Assembly: GCF_002165775.1 (NCBI RefSeq)
Contig: NZ_NDYP01000009.1
Span: 106,161 to 170,160 of the forward strand
Length of the DNA: 64,000 nucleotides
Source: Campylobacter concisus
Lineage (GTDB): Bacteria; Campylobacterota; Campylobacteria; Campylobacterales; Campylobacteraceae
Direction: 5' to 3'
Shown here in pieces: positions 34,217-43,949 of the stretch. Position 1 is the first letter of the stretch. Each line of letters starts with the position of its first letter. The translations under genes and the position numbers were made by a program. A model generated the notes under the pieces. It made no database searches. It was not told the origin of the DNA and worked only from the letters and a program-made list of their open reading frames with translations.

Positions 34217-36145
34217 CTAAAATAATAATCCATCGTTTTCTTGATCTTGTATGATGTCATTTGCAGGCGTATTTTGAGGTAGTGGCGAGTCGTTTGTGTA
34301 GTATTCGTCGCTACCTCCATAATAGCCTTTATAAACACCATCTGGCTGCTCAAATGCGCGTCTTAAAGTAGGATAAAGCTTAATGTAGCCTTCCATAAAT
34401 TTCTTAAAGACAGGCGCCGCTGTCCTGCTGCCGCCCTCGACCTTTTTCATAGGACTGTTATCGTCGTTTCCGTACCAGATGATGGCCTCGATATCAGGCG
34501 AGTAGCCGCAAAACCAAGCATCGATGCTGTTGTTTGACGTGCCAGTTTTGCCAGCGATCTGGATGCCATTTACCTTTGCGTTGCGTCCGGTGCCGTTATT
34601 TACGACATTTTGAAGCAAGGTTGTCATCAAAAATGCCTGCTCAGGTTTTAGCACCTGCTTCTTTTGTGGCTCATAGTCCATCGACGCACCAAAGCTATTT
34701 TCTATATGCTTAATAAGTGTCGGCTCAACCATCTCGCCCTCATTTGGGAACATCGAGTAAAATTTTGCAAAATCAAGTGGCGAAATTCCAAAGCTACCAA
34801 GTGCGATTGATAAATTTTCAGGGATGTCGTTAAAGCCCATATCCTTAAGCTGTTTGCGAACTGAGCTAAGACCAAGATCGTTTAGTAAATTTATGGTTGC
34901 GAGGTTGCGAGACTGGGTTAAGGCTGATTTTATCGTGATGTAGCCTTGAAAGCCACCGCTATAGTTCTTTGGCGTCCACTCTTTGCCATTGCCCATGTCA
35001 AATGTCCTAGCGATATCAGCTACTTGAGAGACGACAGAGTAGCCGCTATCAAGGGCTATTTGATAGATAAATGGCTTAATGCTAGATCCTGGCTGGCGCT
35101 TGCTCTGGGTGGCGCGGTTGTAGCTACTTTTTGCGTAGTCGATGCCGCCAATTAGAGCTAAAATTTGTCCGCTTTGTGGGTGAGTGACGACGATAGCGCC
35201 ATTTAGCATCTCTGGATTTGCCTTTTTATCTCTTTTTAAAATTTCATTGTAACCATATACTAGAGCGTCTTGAGCGATCTTTTGCACGTTTAGATCGACG
35301 GTGCTTTGTATCTTGTAACCGCCAGTTTTTATATCGTCAAATTTCTTTGAAGCCTCTTTTATGATCTCATCGACCACGTAAGGAGCTTTATTTCTTGTGA
35401 GCGTATCGTCAAAAACTGCTGGTTCTTCAAGCACGCCCTTGCGGTACTCATCCTCGTTTATCCAGCCGATGCTATACATCCTCTCAAGAACCCTGTTTGC
35501 ACGGCTAAGCGAGAGGTCGAGGTGCTTTGTAGGATCATAGGTGCTTGGCGCTTTTGGCATGCCAACTAGCATCGCTATCTCTTTTATGCTTAGCTCATTT
35601 AGCTCTTTTCTAAAGTACCCCTCTGCAGCTGTTTTGATGCCGTAGTAGCCGTGGCCGAAATATACGTGGTTTAGGTATCTTTCAATGATGTCCTCTTTGC
35701 TAAGCTCGCTTTCAAGCTTCATAGCAAGCACAACCTCTTTTATCTTTCTTGTAAATTTCTTCTCGCGGCTTAGGGCTAGGTTTTTTATGAGCTGCTGAGT
35801 TAGCGTAGATGCGCCTTCTACCAGCTTTCTAGCTTTGATGTCCTTTATCGCCGCTCTTGCCATGGCTTCTACGTTGATACCGCCATGCTCAAAGTAGCTC
35901 GTATCTTCGATAGCCACGAGCGCTTCGATGACACGTGGTGGGATGTCGTTATACTTTACGTAAATTCTATTTTCTTCAAAGATATTTGCGATAAGCTCGT
36001 TGTTTCTATCAAAAATTTGTGTCGCAAGCTTTGGCTTGTAGTCGATGATGGTGTAAGCGTCAAATCTCACCTGCGAATAAAAGTATAAAAACGCTCCACC
36101 AAGTGCGACGGCAACTACAAAGATAAATGCCAAGATATATTTCAT
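34217..36145 (-). CDS. pbpA: Penicillin-binding protein 1A (bifunctional)
   Basis: A 642-residue peptidoglycan synthase with one N-terminal membrane helix (1-22). The glycosyltransferase domain has AIEDTSYFEHGGINVEAMARA with catalytic Glu, GASTLTQQLIKNLALSREK and YLNHVYFGHGYYG. The transpeptidase domain has PGSSIKPFIYQIAL (SXXK), a SRN triad and the GKTGTSNNSIDAWF box. It polymerises and cross-links glycan strands. It overlaps maf by four bases in the order alaS-(membrane protein)-maf-pbpA, which resembles C. jejuni Cj0506-Cj0508. Confidence 0.95.
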   Translation of the reverse strand: MKYILAFIFVVAVALGGAFLYFYSQVRFDAYTIIDYKPKLATQIFDRNNELIANIFEENRIYVKYNDIPPRVIEALVAIEDTSYFEHGGINVEAMARAAIKDIKARKLVEGASTLTQQLIKNLALSREKKFTRKIKEVVLAMKLESELSKEDIIERYLNHVYFGHGYYGIKTAAEGYFRKELNELSIKEIAMLVGMPKAPSTYDPTKHLDLSLSRANRVLERMYSIGWINEDEYRKGVLEEPAVFDDTLTRNKAPYVVDEIIKEASKKFDDIKTGGYKIQSTVDLNVQKIAQDALVYGYNEILKRDKKANPEMLNGAIVVTHPQSGQILALIGGIDYAKSSYNRATQSKRQPGSSIKPFIYQIALDSGYSVVSQVADIARTFDMGNGKEWTPKNYSGGFQGYITIKSALTQSRNLATINLLNDLGLSSVRKQLKDMGFNDIPENLSIALGSFGISPLDFAKFYSMFPNEGEMVEPTLIKHIENSFGASMDYEPQKKQVLKPEQAFLMTTLLQNVVNNGTGRNAKVNGIQIAGKTGTSNNSIDAWFCGYSPDIEAIIWYGNDDNSPMKKVEGGSRTAAPVFKKFMEGYIKLYPTLRRAFEQPDGVYKGYYGGSDEYYTNDSPLPQNTPANDIIQDQENDGLLF

Positions 36146-36684
36146 AAAAATGCCTTTAATATTTTTAAATTTAGCCCCATTGCCGTGCTTGTCTCGCCGT
36201 GCTGGGAGATGATGTATTTTTTATTAAAATTTTCTATCGTCATGGCTCCAGCTTTGCCTCGCCACTCGCCACTTTCTAGGTAGCTTTTTAGATCTTGCTC
36301 GCTAAATTTAGCAAATTTATATGTAGTCTTGCTCACATTTATAAGCTCAAATTCGCCTAAAAATATCATCGCCGTATAGACGCTACACTCATTGCCACTT
36401 TGTAAATTTAGCATAGCAAGTGCCTCTTTTTCGTCCTTTGCCTTGCCTAAAATTTTATCCCCACACGCCACGCAGCTATCTGCAAAGAGTAAATTTGTAA
36501 GCTTGCCATTTGCCTTTAAAAACTGCTCTTTTTTTGCTTTTACGACGTTTTGGACGTAAATTTCTGGTTTTAGGCTCTTTGCTATCATGCTCTCATCAAA
36601 GCTGCAAGAAATTTGTTTAAATTCTATCCCAGCATTTTTTAGTAAATTTGCCCTTGTTGGCGAGCTTGAAGCGAGTGTTATCAT
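36142..36684 (-). CDS. maf: Maf-family nucleotide pyrophosphatase
   Basis: A 180-residue protein opening [20 protein letters not shown], the Maf P-loop-like start, with ADSCVACG in the position of the catalytic Asp motif and KAGAMTIENF toward the end. Family members hydrolyse non-canonical or modified nucleoside triphosphates and are linked to septum inhibition. It overlaps both neighbours by four bases, so the genes alaS to pbpA appear as one unit. Conservation is a little loose (SPTR for SPRR), but the family is clear. Confidence 0.9.
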   Translation of the reverse strand: MITLASSSPTRANLLKNAGIEFKQISCSFDESMIAKSLKPEIYVQNVVKAKKEQFLKANGKLTNLLFADSCVACGDKILGKAKDEKEALAMLNLQSGNECSVYTAMIFLGEFELINVSKTTYKFAKFSEQDLKSYLESGEWRGKAGAMTIENFNKKYIISQHGETSTAMGLNLKILKAFL

Positions 36685-37181
36685 AAAAATACCTTATAGC
36701 TTATACCAAGATAAATAGCTGCTAGCGAAGCTAATAAATTTAGCGGTGTAAAATAATAAATTATAACGATCAAACTCTCGTTTAGCTCGATCATTTCATG
36801 CGATCTTAGTGCTTTTAAGGCCTTTTTGTATCTATAAAATATATAGCTTAAATTTAATAGCAAAAATAGTTCTATTGCGCATTTTGTTGCCACCATTGCA
36901 CTTGCCATAGGATTTGTCAAATTTGCATCATAAAATCCAAAAATTATAACTATACTTGTTGCTATCACGCAAAGGATTAGTATGAAAATCGCAATGCCAA
37001 AGCATCTTATAATGTGAAGTAAGATGTGATAGCGCTCCTTGTCTTCAAATTTATTTTTTATAAAGTAGCTTCCAACAAGTACAAGACCGGCTTGTAGCCC
37101 CACAAAAAGAGCTACAAAGCATACATGCAAAAATAGTACTACTTGGTCAAATTTTATAAAAGCTATATCGTAATGACTCAT
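36681..37181 (-). CDS. Four-helix inner-membrane protein between alaS and maf
   Basis: A 166-residue hydrophobic protein with helices at about 12-38, 52-75, 90-112 and 140-162. It overlaps alaS by four bases and maf by four bases. The layout ([23 protein letters not shown], a central loop, a final [15 protein letters not shown]) is similar in plan to the CopD-like protein at 488-919, and both may belong to small cytochrome-b-like membrane families, but I do not recognise it. The C. jejuni order I recall has alaS and maf adjacent, so this looks like an insertion in this lineage. Confidence 0.65.
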   Translation of the reverse strand: MSHYDIAFIKFDQVVLFLHVCFVALFVGLQAGLVLVGSYFIKNKFEDKERYHILLHIIRCFGIAIFILILCVIATSIVIIFGFYDANLTNPMASAMVATKCAIELFLLLNLSYIFYRYKKALKALRSHEMIELNESLIVIIYYFTPLNLLASLAAIYLGISYKVFL

Positions 37182-39736
37182 TTTTCTAAGGCTTGCCTTG
37201 CGTACTCAAGTGAGTCTTTTATCGCATCTTCTATCATTGATGCATCTTTGCCACCGGCTGTTGCAAAGTCATCTTTACCACCGCCATTGCCACCTAGGAT
37301 TTGCGCTGCAAATTTTACCCAAGCACCTGCCTTTAAAGGAGCGTTTTTAACTCCAGCTGCAAGAGAAATTTTGCCACTCTCATCAGCTTGGATTAGCAAA
37401 ATAGCAGCACTTTCATGCTCATTTTTAAACTCGTCTATCAAGGTTTTTATATCTCCACCATCTACGCTTGTAACGCAAAGTTTGGTTTTATTTATATCTA
37501 AATAGACTAGCTCATGAGAATTTTTAGCATTTTTTAGCTTATCTTTTAAAACTCTTAGTTCATTTTTTAGCTTTTTGACCGCATTTAGTGGCTCGGTGCT
37601 CTTTAGCTCATCTTTTAGCTCGTCAAGCTCAGCTCTAAATGATCTTGCTAAATTTAGCGCAGCCCTTGAGCAAACGGCCTCTATACGCCTAACACCAGCA
37701 CTTACGCCACTCTCTTTTATGATAAAAAATGATCCGATCTCATCTATATTTTTTACGTGTGTGCCACCGCAAAGTTCTTTGCTGACGTCGCCAAAGCTAA
37801 CGACTCTTACATCATCAGCGTATTTTTCATTAAATAGTGCAATAGCTCCACTATTTTTAGCATCTTCAAGTTTCATAAGTTCTGTTTTTGAGTTAGCGCC
37901 ATTTAGTATCCACTCATTTACTAGATTTTCAATCTTTGAAATTTCTTCGCTAGTAAGCGCTTTTGGATGTGAGAAGTCAAATCTTAACTTATCTGCTTCT
38001 ACGCTTGAGCCAGCTTGAGCGATATGCGTGCCAAGCACGTTTCTAAGGGCTGCATGAAGCAAGTGTGTAGCGCTGTGATGACGTGCAGTTTCTGCTCTAT
38101 CGCTAGAAACTTCAAGCTCTACTTCGTCGCCAACTTTTAGTGCCACGGTAGTTTTTACTAAAGATAAATTTAGTCCATGAAATTTTTGCGTATCAAGCAC
38201 ATTTGCTTTGCCCACTATCTTACCGCTATCACCGCACTGACCGCCACTTTGAGCGTAAAATGGAGTGACATCAAACATCACCCAGCCCTCTTTGCCAGCG
38301 TCCAGGCTATCTACATTTTTAAATTCTTCATCAAGCAGGGCTAGAATTTTACTTTTGCTTTTAAGCTCTTCGTAACCTATAAATTTATTCTCGCCAAATT
38401 TCTCAAGTAGCTCTTTAAAGTCGCCCTTCGCGCTCTTATCGCCACTGCCTTTCCAAGCAGCTTTTGCACGTGCTTTTTGCTCGCTCATAAGCTCATCAAA
38501 CCTTGCTTCATCGACTTTTAAGCCTTTTTCTCTAAGCATATCAGCTGTTAGGTCAAGTGGGAAGCCAAATGTATCATAAAGCTTAAACGCAGCCTCTCCG
38601 CTAAAAATTTCTTTTGTATTTTTAAGCTCGCTCTCAAATAGCTCCAAGCCACTAGCGATTGTCGCCAAAAATCTCTCTTCTTCAAGCTTGATCTGCTCTT
38701 TTACAGCCGCTTTTTTCTCATTTAGGTATGTGTAGTGCTCGCCCATTAGCTCGCAAACTTTATCGACAAGCTTATACATAAATGGCTCTTTTATGCCTAG
38801 CAAGTATCCATGGCGGATCGCACGGCGTAAGATGCGGCGAAGCACGTAGCCACGGCCTTCTTTGTCAAATGTTGTACCTTGAGCTAGCAAAAATGTAACC
38901 GAGCGGATGTGATCGCTTATGACGCGGTAGCTAGCGCCACTTTCATAGACGTATGGCTTGCCACAAAGCTTTGCTACTTCGTTAATTAGCGGCATAAAAA
39001 GGGTGCTATCGTAGTTGCTAAATTTACCTTGCAAGATAGCAGTAACGCGCTCAAGTCCCATGCCGGTATCGATGCTTGGCTTTGGTAGTGGGCTTAGTTT
39101 GCCGTCCGCGCTTCTTTCATACTGCATGAAAACAAGATTCCAAATCTCTAAAAATCTATCGCCATCGCCACCCATGTAATCTACAGGCGTGTTAAAGTGT
39201 TCAGCCCCTTGATCGTAAAAAATTTCACTACAAGGGCCACATGGTCCAGTATCGCCCATCTGCCAGAAGTTATCATGGTCGCCAAAGCGGTAAATTCTCT
39301 CTTTTGCGATGTGAGTGCTCCAAATTTCAAACGCCTCATCGTCGCTTTCATGAACGGTTACATAAAGCTTATCTTTTGGCAGTTTTAGTACTTCTGTTAC
39401 AAATTCCCAAGCGTAAGCGATCGCCTCTTTTTTGAAGTATTCACCAAAGCTAAAATTTCCTAGCATCTCAAAAAATGTGTGGTGGCGCGCTGTGTAGCCG
39501 ACGTTATCTAGGTCGTTGTGCTTGCCGCCAGCTCTTATGCAGGTCTGACAGCTAGTGCGGATAGGTGGTGTTGGGCGCGGCACTTCGCCTGTGAAAATGC
39601 TCTTAAACGGCACCATGCCAGCGTTTGTGAAAAGTAGTGTTGCATCGTTTGGCACGAGTGGAGCAGAAGCTACTACTTCGTGACCTTTTGATTTAAAAAA
39701 ATCAAGATATGCCTTTCTTATATCTAAATTTTGCAT
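37178..39736 (-). CDS. alaS: Alanine-tRNA ligase
   Basis: An 852-residue class II synthetase. The aminoacylation core has [33 protein letters not shown] and TGMGLERV. The editing domain has [16 protein letters not shown], which provides two zinc-binding histidines, and [13 protein letters not shown]. The C-terminal oligomerisation region includes the glycine-rich [16 protein letters not shown]. No truncation is visible. It heads the operon that runs to pbpA and the HhH protein. Confidence 0.97.
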   Translation of the reverse strand: MQNLDIRKAYLDFFKSKGHEVVASAPLVPNDATLLFTNAGMVPFKSIFTGEVPRPTPPIRTSCQTCIRAGGKHNDLDNVGYTARHHTFFEMLGNFSFGEYFKKEAIAYAWEFVTEVLKLPKDKLYVTVHESDDEAFEIWSTHIAKERIYRFGDHDNFWQMGDTGPCGPCSEIFYDQGAEHFNTPVDYMGGDGDRFLEIWNLVFMQYERSADGKLSPLPKPSIDTGMGLERVTAILQGKFSNYDSTLFMPLINEVAKLCGKPYVYESGASYRVISDHIRSVTFLLAQGTTFDKEGRGYVLRRILRRAIRHGYLLGIKEPFMYKLVDKVCELMGEHYTYLNEKKAAVKEQIKLEEERFLATIASGLELFESELKNTKEIFSGEAAFKLYDTFGFPLDLTADMLREKGLKVDEARFDELMSEQKARAKAAWKGSGDKSAKGDFKELLEKFGENKFIGYEELKSKSKILALLDEEFKNVDSLDAGKEGWVMFDVTPFYAQSGGQCGDSGKIVGKANVLDTQKFHGLNLSLVKTTVALKVGDEVELEVSSDRAETARHHSATHLLHAALRNVLGTHIAQAGSSVEADKLRFDFSHPKALTSEEISKIENLVNEWILNGANSKTELMKLEDAKNSGAIALFNEKYADDVRVVSFGDVSKELCGGTHVKNIDEIGSFFIIKESGVSAGVRRIEAVCSRAALNLARSFRAELDELKDELKSTEPLNAVKKLKNELRVLKDKLKNAKNSHELVYLDINKTKLCVTSVDGGDIKTLIDEFKNEHESAAILLIQADESGKISLAAGVKNAPLKAGAWVKFAAQILGGNGGGKDDFATAGGKDASMIEDAIKDSLEYARQALEK

Positions 39737-39903
39737 TTTTATCCTCGTTAGTTTTAAATTTTGCTCGATTTTAGCTAAAAATCGTTTGTAAATTTATAAA
39801 AAAATACAAAATTAATTTTTGCTTAATATATTTTATAAATTTATTTGTTTAAAAGCGATTTGCAATTAAAATAGCCTAAAAATTTATAACTAAAAGGTCT
39901 TTA

Positions 39904-40773
39904 GTGAAACTCAAAATTGGTATTGTTGGATACAATCTGGTTGGCAAGCGGCACTATATGGAGCTGAGGCGTTCTGACAAATTTGAAGTTTGTGGAGTTT
40001 TTGATAAAGAAAATAGAGATGATGCTTGCAGAGCTCCGTTTTTTGATGAGTTTAAGAAATTTATAGAAGTAGCCCAGCCACAAGCTGTCGTGCTTTGTTT
40101 GCCTCAACATGAGATCGTAGAGGCCTTTTGCCAGTGCGCAAAGTATTGCCAAAATATCTTGATTTCAAGACCGATATTTAAAAACGTGAGCGAGCTAAAA
40201 GAGATAAAATATGCCTCAGTGGTAAATAAAGTAAGAGTTTGCACTGGCGTTGATGAACGCTTTAATCCAACTATCGTTTCATTAAAAAAGGCGCTTTTAA
40301 AGGAAGAAGAAATTTATAGCATTTCAATTGCGCATTTTAAGCCACTTTGTGAGGGAAATATTATAAATGAGCTTTCGCTTTGCGATATAGACCTTGCGAA
40401 AAATTTAGTAGATAGTGAAATTTGCAGCTTTTTTTATACTCAAGCAAATAAAACAAATACCAAAATATGCGACAATGTTGGAATAAACATTAAAATGAAA
40501 AATCAAATTTTGGTGAGCATTACCGATTCGTTTTGTGGTTCATTAGAACGTTTTAAAATAGAAGTAAATGCCAAAGAAGGTGTTTATTTTGGCGATCTTA
40601 TTGATTACAAACTTCACAGAGTAAATGAAAATGGTCAGATGAATTTAAAAACCGATCCTTTAAACAATGAAATAAAAGCCCAATATGATGCCTTTTATGA
40701 TCTTTGTCAAAGCGGCGAAAGTAGCGAGCTTTCAAGCATTGATGATGCGATAAAAATTAAGGAGTTGTTTTGA
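39904..40773 (+). CDS. Gfo/Idh/MocA-family oxidoreductase
   Basis: A 289-residue NAD(P)-dependent oxidoreductase starting with GTG and preceded by AAAGG. The Rossmann motif is GIVGYNLVGKRHYMELRR, with VVLCLPQHEIVEA typical of the family and a C-terminal beta-sheet domain. The usual substrate is a sugar or similar alcohol; none can be named. It is placed directly before hemH, as C. jejuni Cj0504c-Cj0503c, and overlaps it by one base. Confidence 0.85.
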   Translation: MKLKIGIVGYNLVGKRHYMELRRSDKFEVCGVFDKENRDDACRAPFFDEFKKFIEVAQPQAVVLCLPQHEIVEAFCQCAKYCQNILISRPIFKNVSELKEIKYASVVNKVRVCTGVDERFNPTIVSLKKALLKEEEIYSISIAHFKPLCEGNIINELSLCDIDLAKNLVDSEICSFFYTQANKTNTKICDNVGINIKMKNQILVSITDSFCGSLERFKIEVNAKEGVYFGDLIDYKLHRVNENGQMNLKTDPLNNEIKAQYDAFYDLCQSGESSELSSIDDAIKIKELF

Positions 40774-41726
40774 TGAAAAAGGCACTTTTGCTTTTGAATA
40801 TGGGTGGGGCAAATAGCCTTGCTGATGTAGAAATTTTTTTAAAAAATATGTTTAATGACCCTTATATTTTGGGTATAAAGAATAAATTTTTAAGAAAATT
40901 TGTAGCTTTTATGATCACAAAAGGTAGGCTAAAAACTGCTAAGCATAACTACGAACAAATAGGCGGCAAATCGCCTATTTGCGAGCTTACAGCTAAGCTT
41001 TGCGATAAAATTTCAAGCTTACAAAATGAGTTTGATGCAGTTGATTTTGCGATGAACTATACTTCACCGTTTGTAAAAGATGTGCTTAAAAAATACGAAA
41101 ATTTTGATGAGATAGTGCTTTTGCCACTTTATCCTCATCATTCGCAAACTACAATAACTTCGAGTTTAGATGACTTTAAAAAAGCAAAAGATGAGCTAGA
41201 GATAAAGGCTAAAATTTTGCTTTGCGGGCCATTTTATGATGATGAAATTTATAATAAAATCATAATCTCACATATAAATGAAGCCATAAATAACATAGAT
41301 ATAAGCGATGTGGAGCTTATCTTTTCAGCTCATTCGTTGCCTCAAAAAATTATTGATAAAGGCGATGTCTACGAAAAACATATAAATGAGCATGTGCAAA
41401 TTCTAAGCAAAATGATAAAAGATAGCGGATTAAACTTCAAAGAGATAAATTTAGCCTACCAATCGCGTCTTGGGCCTGTAAAATGGCTAGAGCCCTCACT
41501 AAATGAAATTTTGGCAAAGTGTAAGAGTAAAAAGGCTCTTATCTATCCACTCTCTTTTTGTATTGATAACTCTGAGACTATTTTTGAGCTAGTTATTGAG
41601 TATGCAAAGATCGCAAAAGAGCTAAATTTTAGCTTCTATAAAGTTGTTTGGTGCCCAAATTTTAGTGATGAGTTTGCTAGTTTTATCTTACAAAAAGCAA
41701 AGACAGCTAAAGAGACTAACTTTTAG
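40773..41726 (+). CDS. hemH: Ferrochelatase
   Basis: A 317-residue enzyme inserting Fe2+ into protoporphyrin IX, the last step of haem synthesis. Motifs are LLLNMGGANSLADVEIFLKNMF, the substrate loop IGGKSPICELT, LLPLYPHHSQTTITSS, the catalytic His in FSAHSLPQKIIDKGDVY, and YQSRLGPVKWLEPS near the end. I start it at ATG 40773, eight bases after GGAG; an in-frame TTG directly before it is also possible. The stop codon TAG shares its last G with the GG of the sigma54 site that follows. Confidence 0.95.
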   Translation: MKKALLLLNMGGANSLADVEIFLKNMFNDPYILGIKNKFLRKFVAFMITKGRLKTAKHNYEQIGGKSPICELTAKLCDKISSLQNEFDAVDFAMNYTSPFVKDVLKKYENFDEIVLLPLYPHHSQTTITSSLDDFKKAKDELEIKAKILLCGPFYDDEIYNKIIISHINEAINNIDISDVELIFSAHSLPQKIIDKGDVYEKHINEHVQILSKMIKDSGLNFKEINLAYQSRLGPVKWLEPSLNEILAKCKSKKALIYPLSFCIDNSETIFELVIEYAKIAKELNFSFYKVVWCPNFSDEFASFILQKAKTAKETNF

Positions 41727-41741
41727 GAATAAATCTTGCTT
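41724..41741 (+). promoter_or_regulatory. Sigma54 promoter ahead of the 153-residue unknown gene
   Basis: GGAATAAATCTTGCTT places GG at 41726-41727 and GC at 41738-41739 with exactly ten bases between, matching the Campylobacter RpoN form GGAA-N6-TTGCTT seen before flgG2. The ATG at 41777 lies 38 bases after the GC. Confidence 0.75.
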
Positions 41742-41776
41742 ATAAAATATATCTCAATACAGTAAAAAGGAGATAT

Positions 41777-42238
41777 ATGAAAGTACAAAATAACGACATA
41801 ATCGATTATTTATTGCAATCAGGCTCAAGCAAAACTAAAGATAAAAAAAATAGTTTTGATGAAATTTTAAACCTTGCTATGGATAAAATCGCAAGCGATG
41901 CAAAAATTTCAGATAAGATTGAACAGTTTAAAAAAAGACTTACTGAGATCGGCGCAGTTGGTTTTATAAGTGAGCTAAATTCTAACAAGATAGAAGAGAA
42001 AATAGCCCAAAAGAAAAAGGAGCTAACTGAACTTCTAGGCATAGATGATCCCGCAAAAACACAGGATCAAAAAAATGAGCTGCTTAAGATAATGGATAAA
42101 ATTTTAAGTGATTACCGCAAAGAGCTAAATGTAGCACTTGCTAATCAAGCTCTGCTAGAGAAGCAAAAAAATCTTAATAGTAAGAGTAGTAGCTCGGTTA
42201 ATCTAAGTTCTGTTTTAAATGAGCTAGGACTTGCTTAA
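41777..42238 (+). CDS. Unknown soluble helical protein, probably sigma54-controlled
   Basis: A 153-residue protein without signal peptide or membrane helix. It is predicted almost entirely helical and charged (NSFDEILNLAMDKIASDAKISDKIEQFKKRL), with a Ser-rich linker before the short helix NLSSVLNELGLA at the C terminus. The ribosome site AAAAAGGAG is strong. The sigma54 site upstream suggests coexpression with flagellar class 2 genes. Similar unassigned sigma54 targets in C. jejuni encode flagellar-coexpressed determinants. The end-helix layout would also suit an anti-sigma or chaperone-like partner, but I recognise no family. Confidence 0.7.
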   Translation: MKVQNNDIIDYLLQSGSSKTKDKKNSFDEILNLAMDKIASDAKISDKIEQFKKRLTEIGAVGFISELNSNKIEEKIAQKKKELTELLGIDDPAKTQDQKNELLKIMDKILSDYRKELNVALANQALLEKQKNLNSKSSSSVNLSSVLNELGLA

Positions 42239-42266
42239 AATTTATATAAAAGATATTTAAGCCAAT

Positions 42267-42306
42267 ATAACTTTGCCAAAAATCTATATTTTTACGGCAA
42301 AGTTAT
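42267..42306. repeat. 11-base inverted repeat at the convergent 3' ends
   Basis: The arm ataactttgcc at 42267-42277 pairs exactly with 42296-42306 across 18 bases. It lies between the unknown sigma54 gene and pgpA and overlaps the pgpA stop. A weak bidirectional terminator is the simplest reading, as no long T-run follows. Confidence 0.55.
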
Positions 42307-42759
42307 GCCAAATTTTATAGCAGCCCCGTATATTATTGCGCTAATTATTCCAGCAAAAAAACCAGCTACCATATCATCGCCCATTACGCCAAGGCCACCT
42401 TTTACATTGCGGTCGATCCTGCCTATTATGGAAGGCTTTTTGATATCAAGCACTCTAAAAAGCACAAGCGAGAGTATGAGTTGAGAGATCGTAGCTCCAC
42501 TAATGGCAATAGCAAGCCAAACTCCAGCAACTTCGTCTATAACGATAAAACTTTCATCGTGAGAATTTACCTTTTTTTCAAAATCATCAATAATGCTAAT
42601 GCTTACCAAAAATAGCAAAATACTAGCTAGAAAAAGCGTGGTTGATGATAAAAAATAAAGCACAAAATAAGCTATTACAGCGCCAGCGATAGAACCCCAA
42701 GTACCAGGCGCTTTTGGCAAAAGTCCAAATCCAAAAAAAGTTAAAAATAGTTTTTGCAT
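42292..42759 (-). CDS. pgpA: Phosphatidylglycerophosphatase A
   Basis: A 155-residue inner-membrane lipid phosphatase with the start TFFGFGLLPKAPGTWGSIAG, the metal-binding HDESFIVIDEVAGVWLA, and LSLVLFRVLDIKKPSIIGRIDRNVKGGLGVMGDDMVAGFFAG. It makes phosphatidylglycerol from its phosphate form. It lies downstream of sat and the orphan regulator, as in C. jejuni (Cj1610-Cj1607). All PgpA signature residues are present. Confidence 0.94.
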   Translation of the reverse strand: MQKLFLTFFGFGLLPKAPGTWGSIAGAVIAYFVLYFLSSTTLFLASILLFLVSISIIDDFEKKVNSHDESFIVIDEVAGVWLAIAISGATISQLILSLVLFRVLDIKKPSIIGRIDRNVKGGLGVMGDDMVAGFFAGIISAIIYGAAIKFGITLP

Positions 42760-42767
42760 AAAATTCC

Positions 42768-43949
42768 TTAAGTCATCGATGATGTTTGATAAAGCTTCAT
42801 AAGCTCTTCGTAAAAGTCACGGTCAGTTTTGTTTTCAAGCAGTCCTGAATTTACAAAAAGATCATCACAAAGCTTTTGCACGTCTTTGAAACGATTTGTA
42901 AAGAGTTTGCTTAAAACTAGTGCAGAAATTTCTGGCCTCACAAGAATGGCTGGTGGCATAATGCCGTTAAATAGCAGCTCCTTGATGACATCTGGATGAT
43001 ATTTGATCTGATGATGTTGTCCGTGTGGGCAACTTTTGGTGCTAACTAGTGTCTTGCATTTATTGCAATAAACTAGCTCTGGCAGTACGATTACCTCTAA
43101 ATTTAGGTCGTTTTTGTAAATATCAAGAATCGTATGAGCTTCATTGTGATCAAAAAACATTCCAATTCCTGAGTGGTTTTGCCCGATGACTAGCTTATTT
43201 GCTCCAAATCTTGAAGCAGCGATGCACTCAAGTGTTGGGTTTGCATGTGAGCTAAAAAGAGTCGTATTTTTTAGAGCAAAGACAAAGACTTTTTTTGTTG
43301 GCAAATAATTTTGTATAAAATAGTCTAGCACTTGCTTTCTAATCTCGTAATCAACGTGCTTTTCTTCGCGTGTTCGTATTAAAAAAATGATTACTAAATC
43401 AGCCTTATCGATAGTCATTCTAACAAGGCGCTCGTGAGCTCTATTAAATGGATCAGCCGTTAAAAAAACTGCCGTTATCTTTTTAGCGCCATCTTCTTTT
43501 ATTAGATCATTTAGTGCATTTTTGCTTATTTGCATACTTTCATCATAAAGCTCAAATTCGCCACTAATGCCGTATTTGCCTAAATTTAGCTCTTTATCAT
43601 TGCTGGCTTCATTTGCTAAAAATATATTTTTAGCTCTCATGCTCTCGTCAAATTTAAAGACCTTAGCAACATTGATGTGTCCAACGATCTTACCATCAAG
43701 ACTTAGATTTACCTTTTGTCCAGAAGTAAGCTTGCTAGCAATATTTTGATTTAGCTCGCCAAATGGAGCAAATCCAAAAGAATACGGCATCGGCTCGCTA
43801 TTAAAATAGCCCTTTTTGCCCACCTCTTTTATCTGTTCATCGTCCATCAACGAGTCGTAATCTGAGAGAATTTTATTTTTTATTAGCTCCAAAGCACCAA
43901 AAACTTCGGTATTTATAGAAATTTCACTATTTTTTCTTGCTGACGTCAT
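42768..43949 (-). CDS. sat: Sulfate adenylyltransferase (ATP sulfurylase, Sat type)
   Basis: A 393-residue protein with the N-terminal PUA-like domain and the catalytic core FLTADPFNRAHERLVRMTIDKAD, in place of the canonical QxRNP-HxxH region, then VIGQNHSGIGMFFD. A zinc-type insertion CNKCKTLVSTKSCPHG is visible. Sat makes adenosine 5'-phosphosulfate from ATP and sulfate, or the reverse. I prefer ATG 43949 (MTSARKNSE) to 43991, because the longer form starts deep inside the regulator gene; even so it overlaps that gene by 23 bases. The motif change makes catalytic activity uncertain. Confidence 0.82.
   Translation of the reverse strand: MTSARKNSEISINTEVFGALELIKNKILSDYDSLMDDEQIKEVGKKGYFNSEPMPYSFGFAPFGELNQNIASKLTSGQKVNLSLDGKIVGHINVAKVFKFDESMRAKNIFLANEASNDKELNLGKYGISGEFELYDESMQISKNALNDLIKEDGAKKITAVFLTADPFNRAHERLVRMTIDKADLVIIFLIRTREEKHVDYEIRKQVLDYFIQNYLPTKKVFVFALKNTTLFSSHANPTLECIAASRFGANKLVIGQNHSGIGMFFDHNEAHTILDIYKNDLNLEVIVLPELVYCNKCKTLVSTKSCPHGQHHQIKYHPDVIKELLFNGIMPPAILVRPEISALVLSKLFTNRFKDVQKLCDDLFVNSGLLENKTDRDFYEELMKLYQTSSMT

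Noticed and set aside
37575..38018. 147-residue Ser/Phe-rich ORF opposite alaS
   Set aside because: The composition is the mirror of Glu/Lys-rich AlaS codons, and the same pattern occurs opposite many genes here (for example 7070-7579 and 7951-8352).
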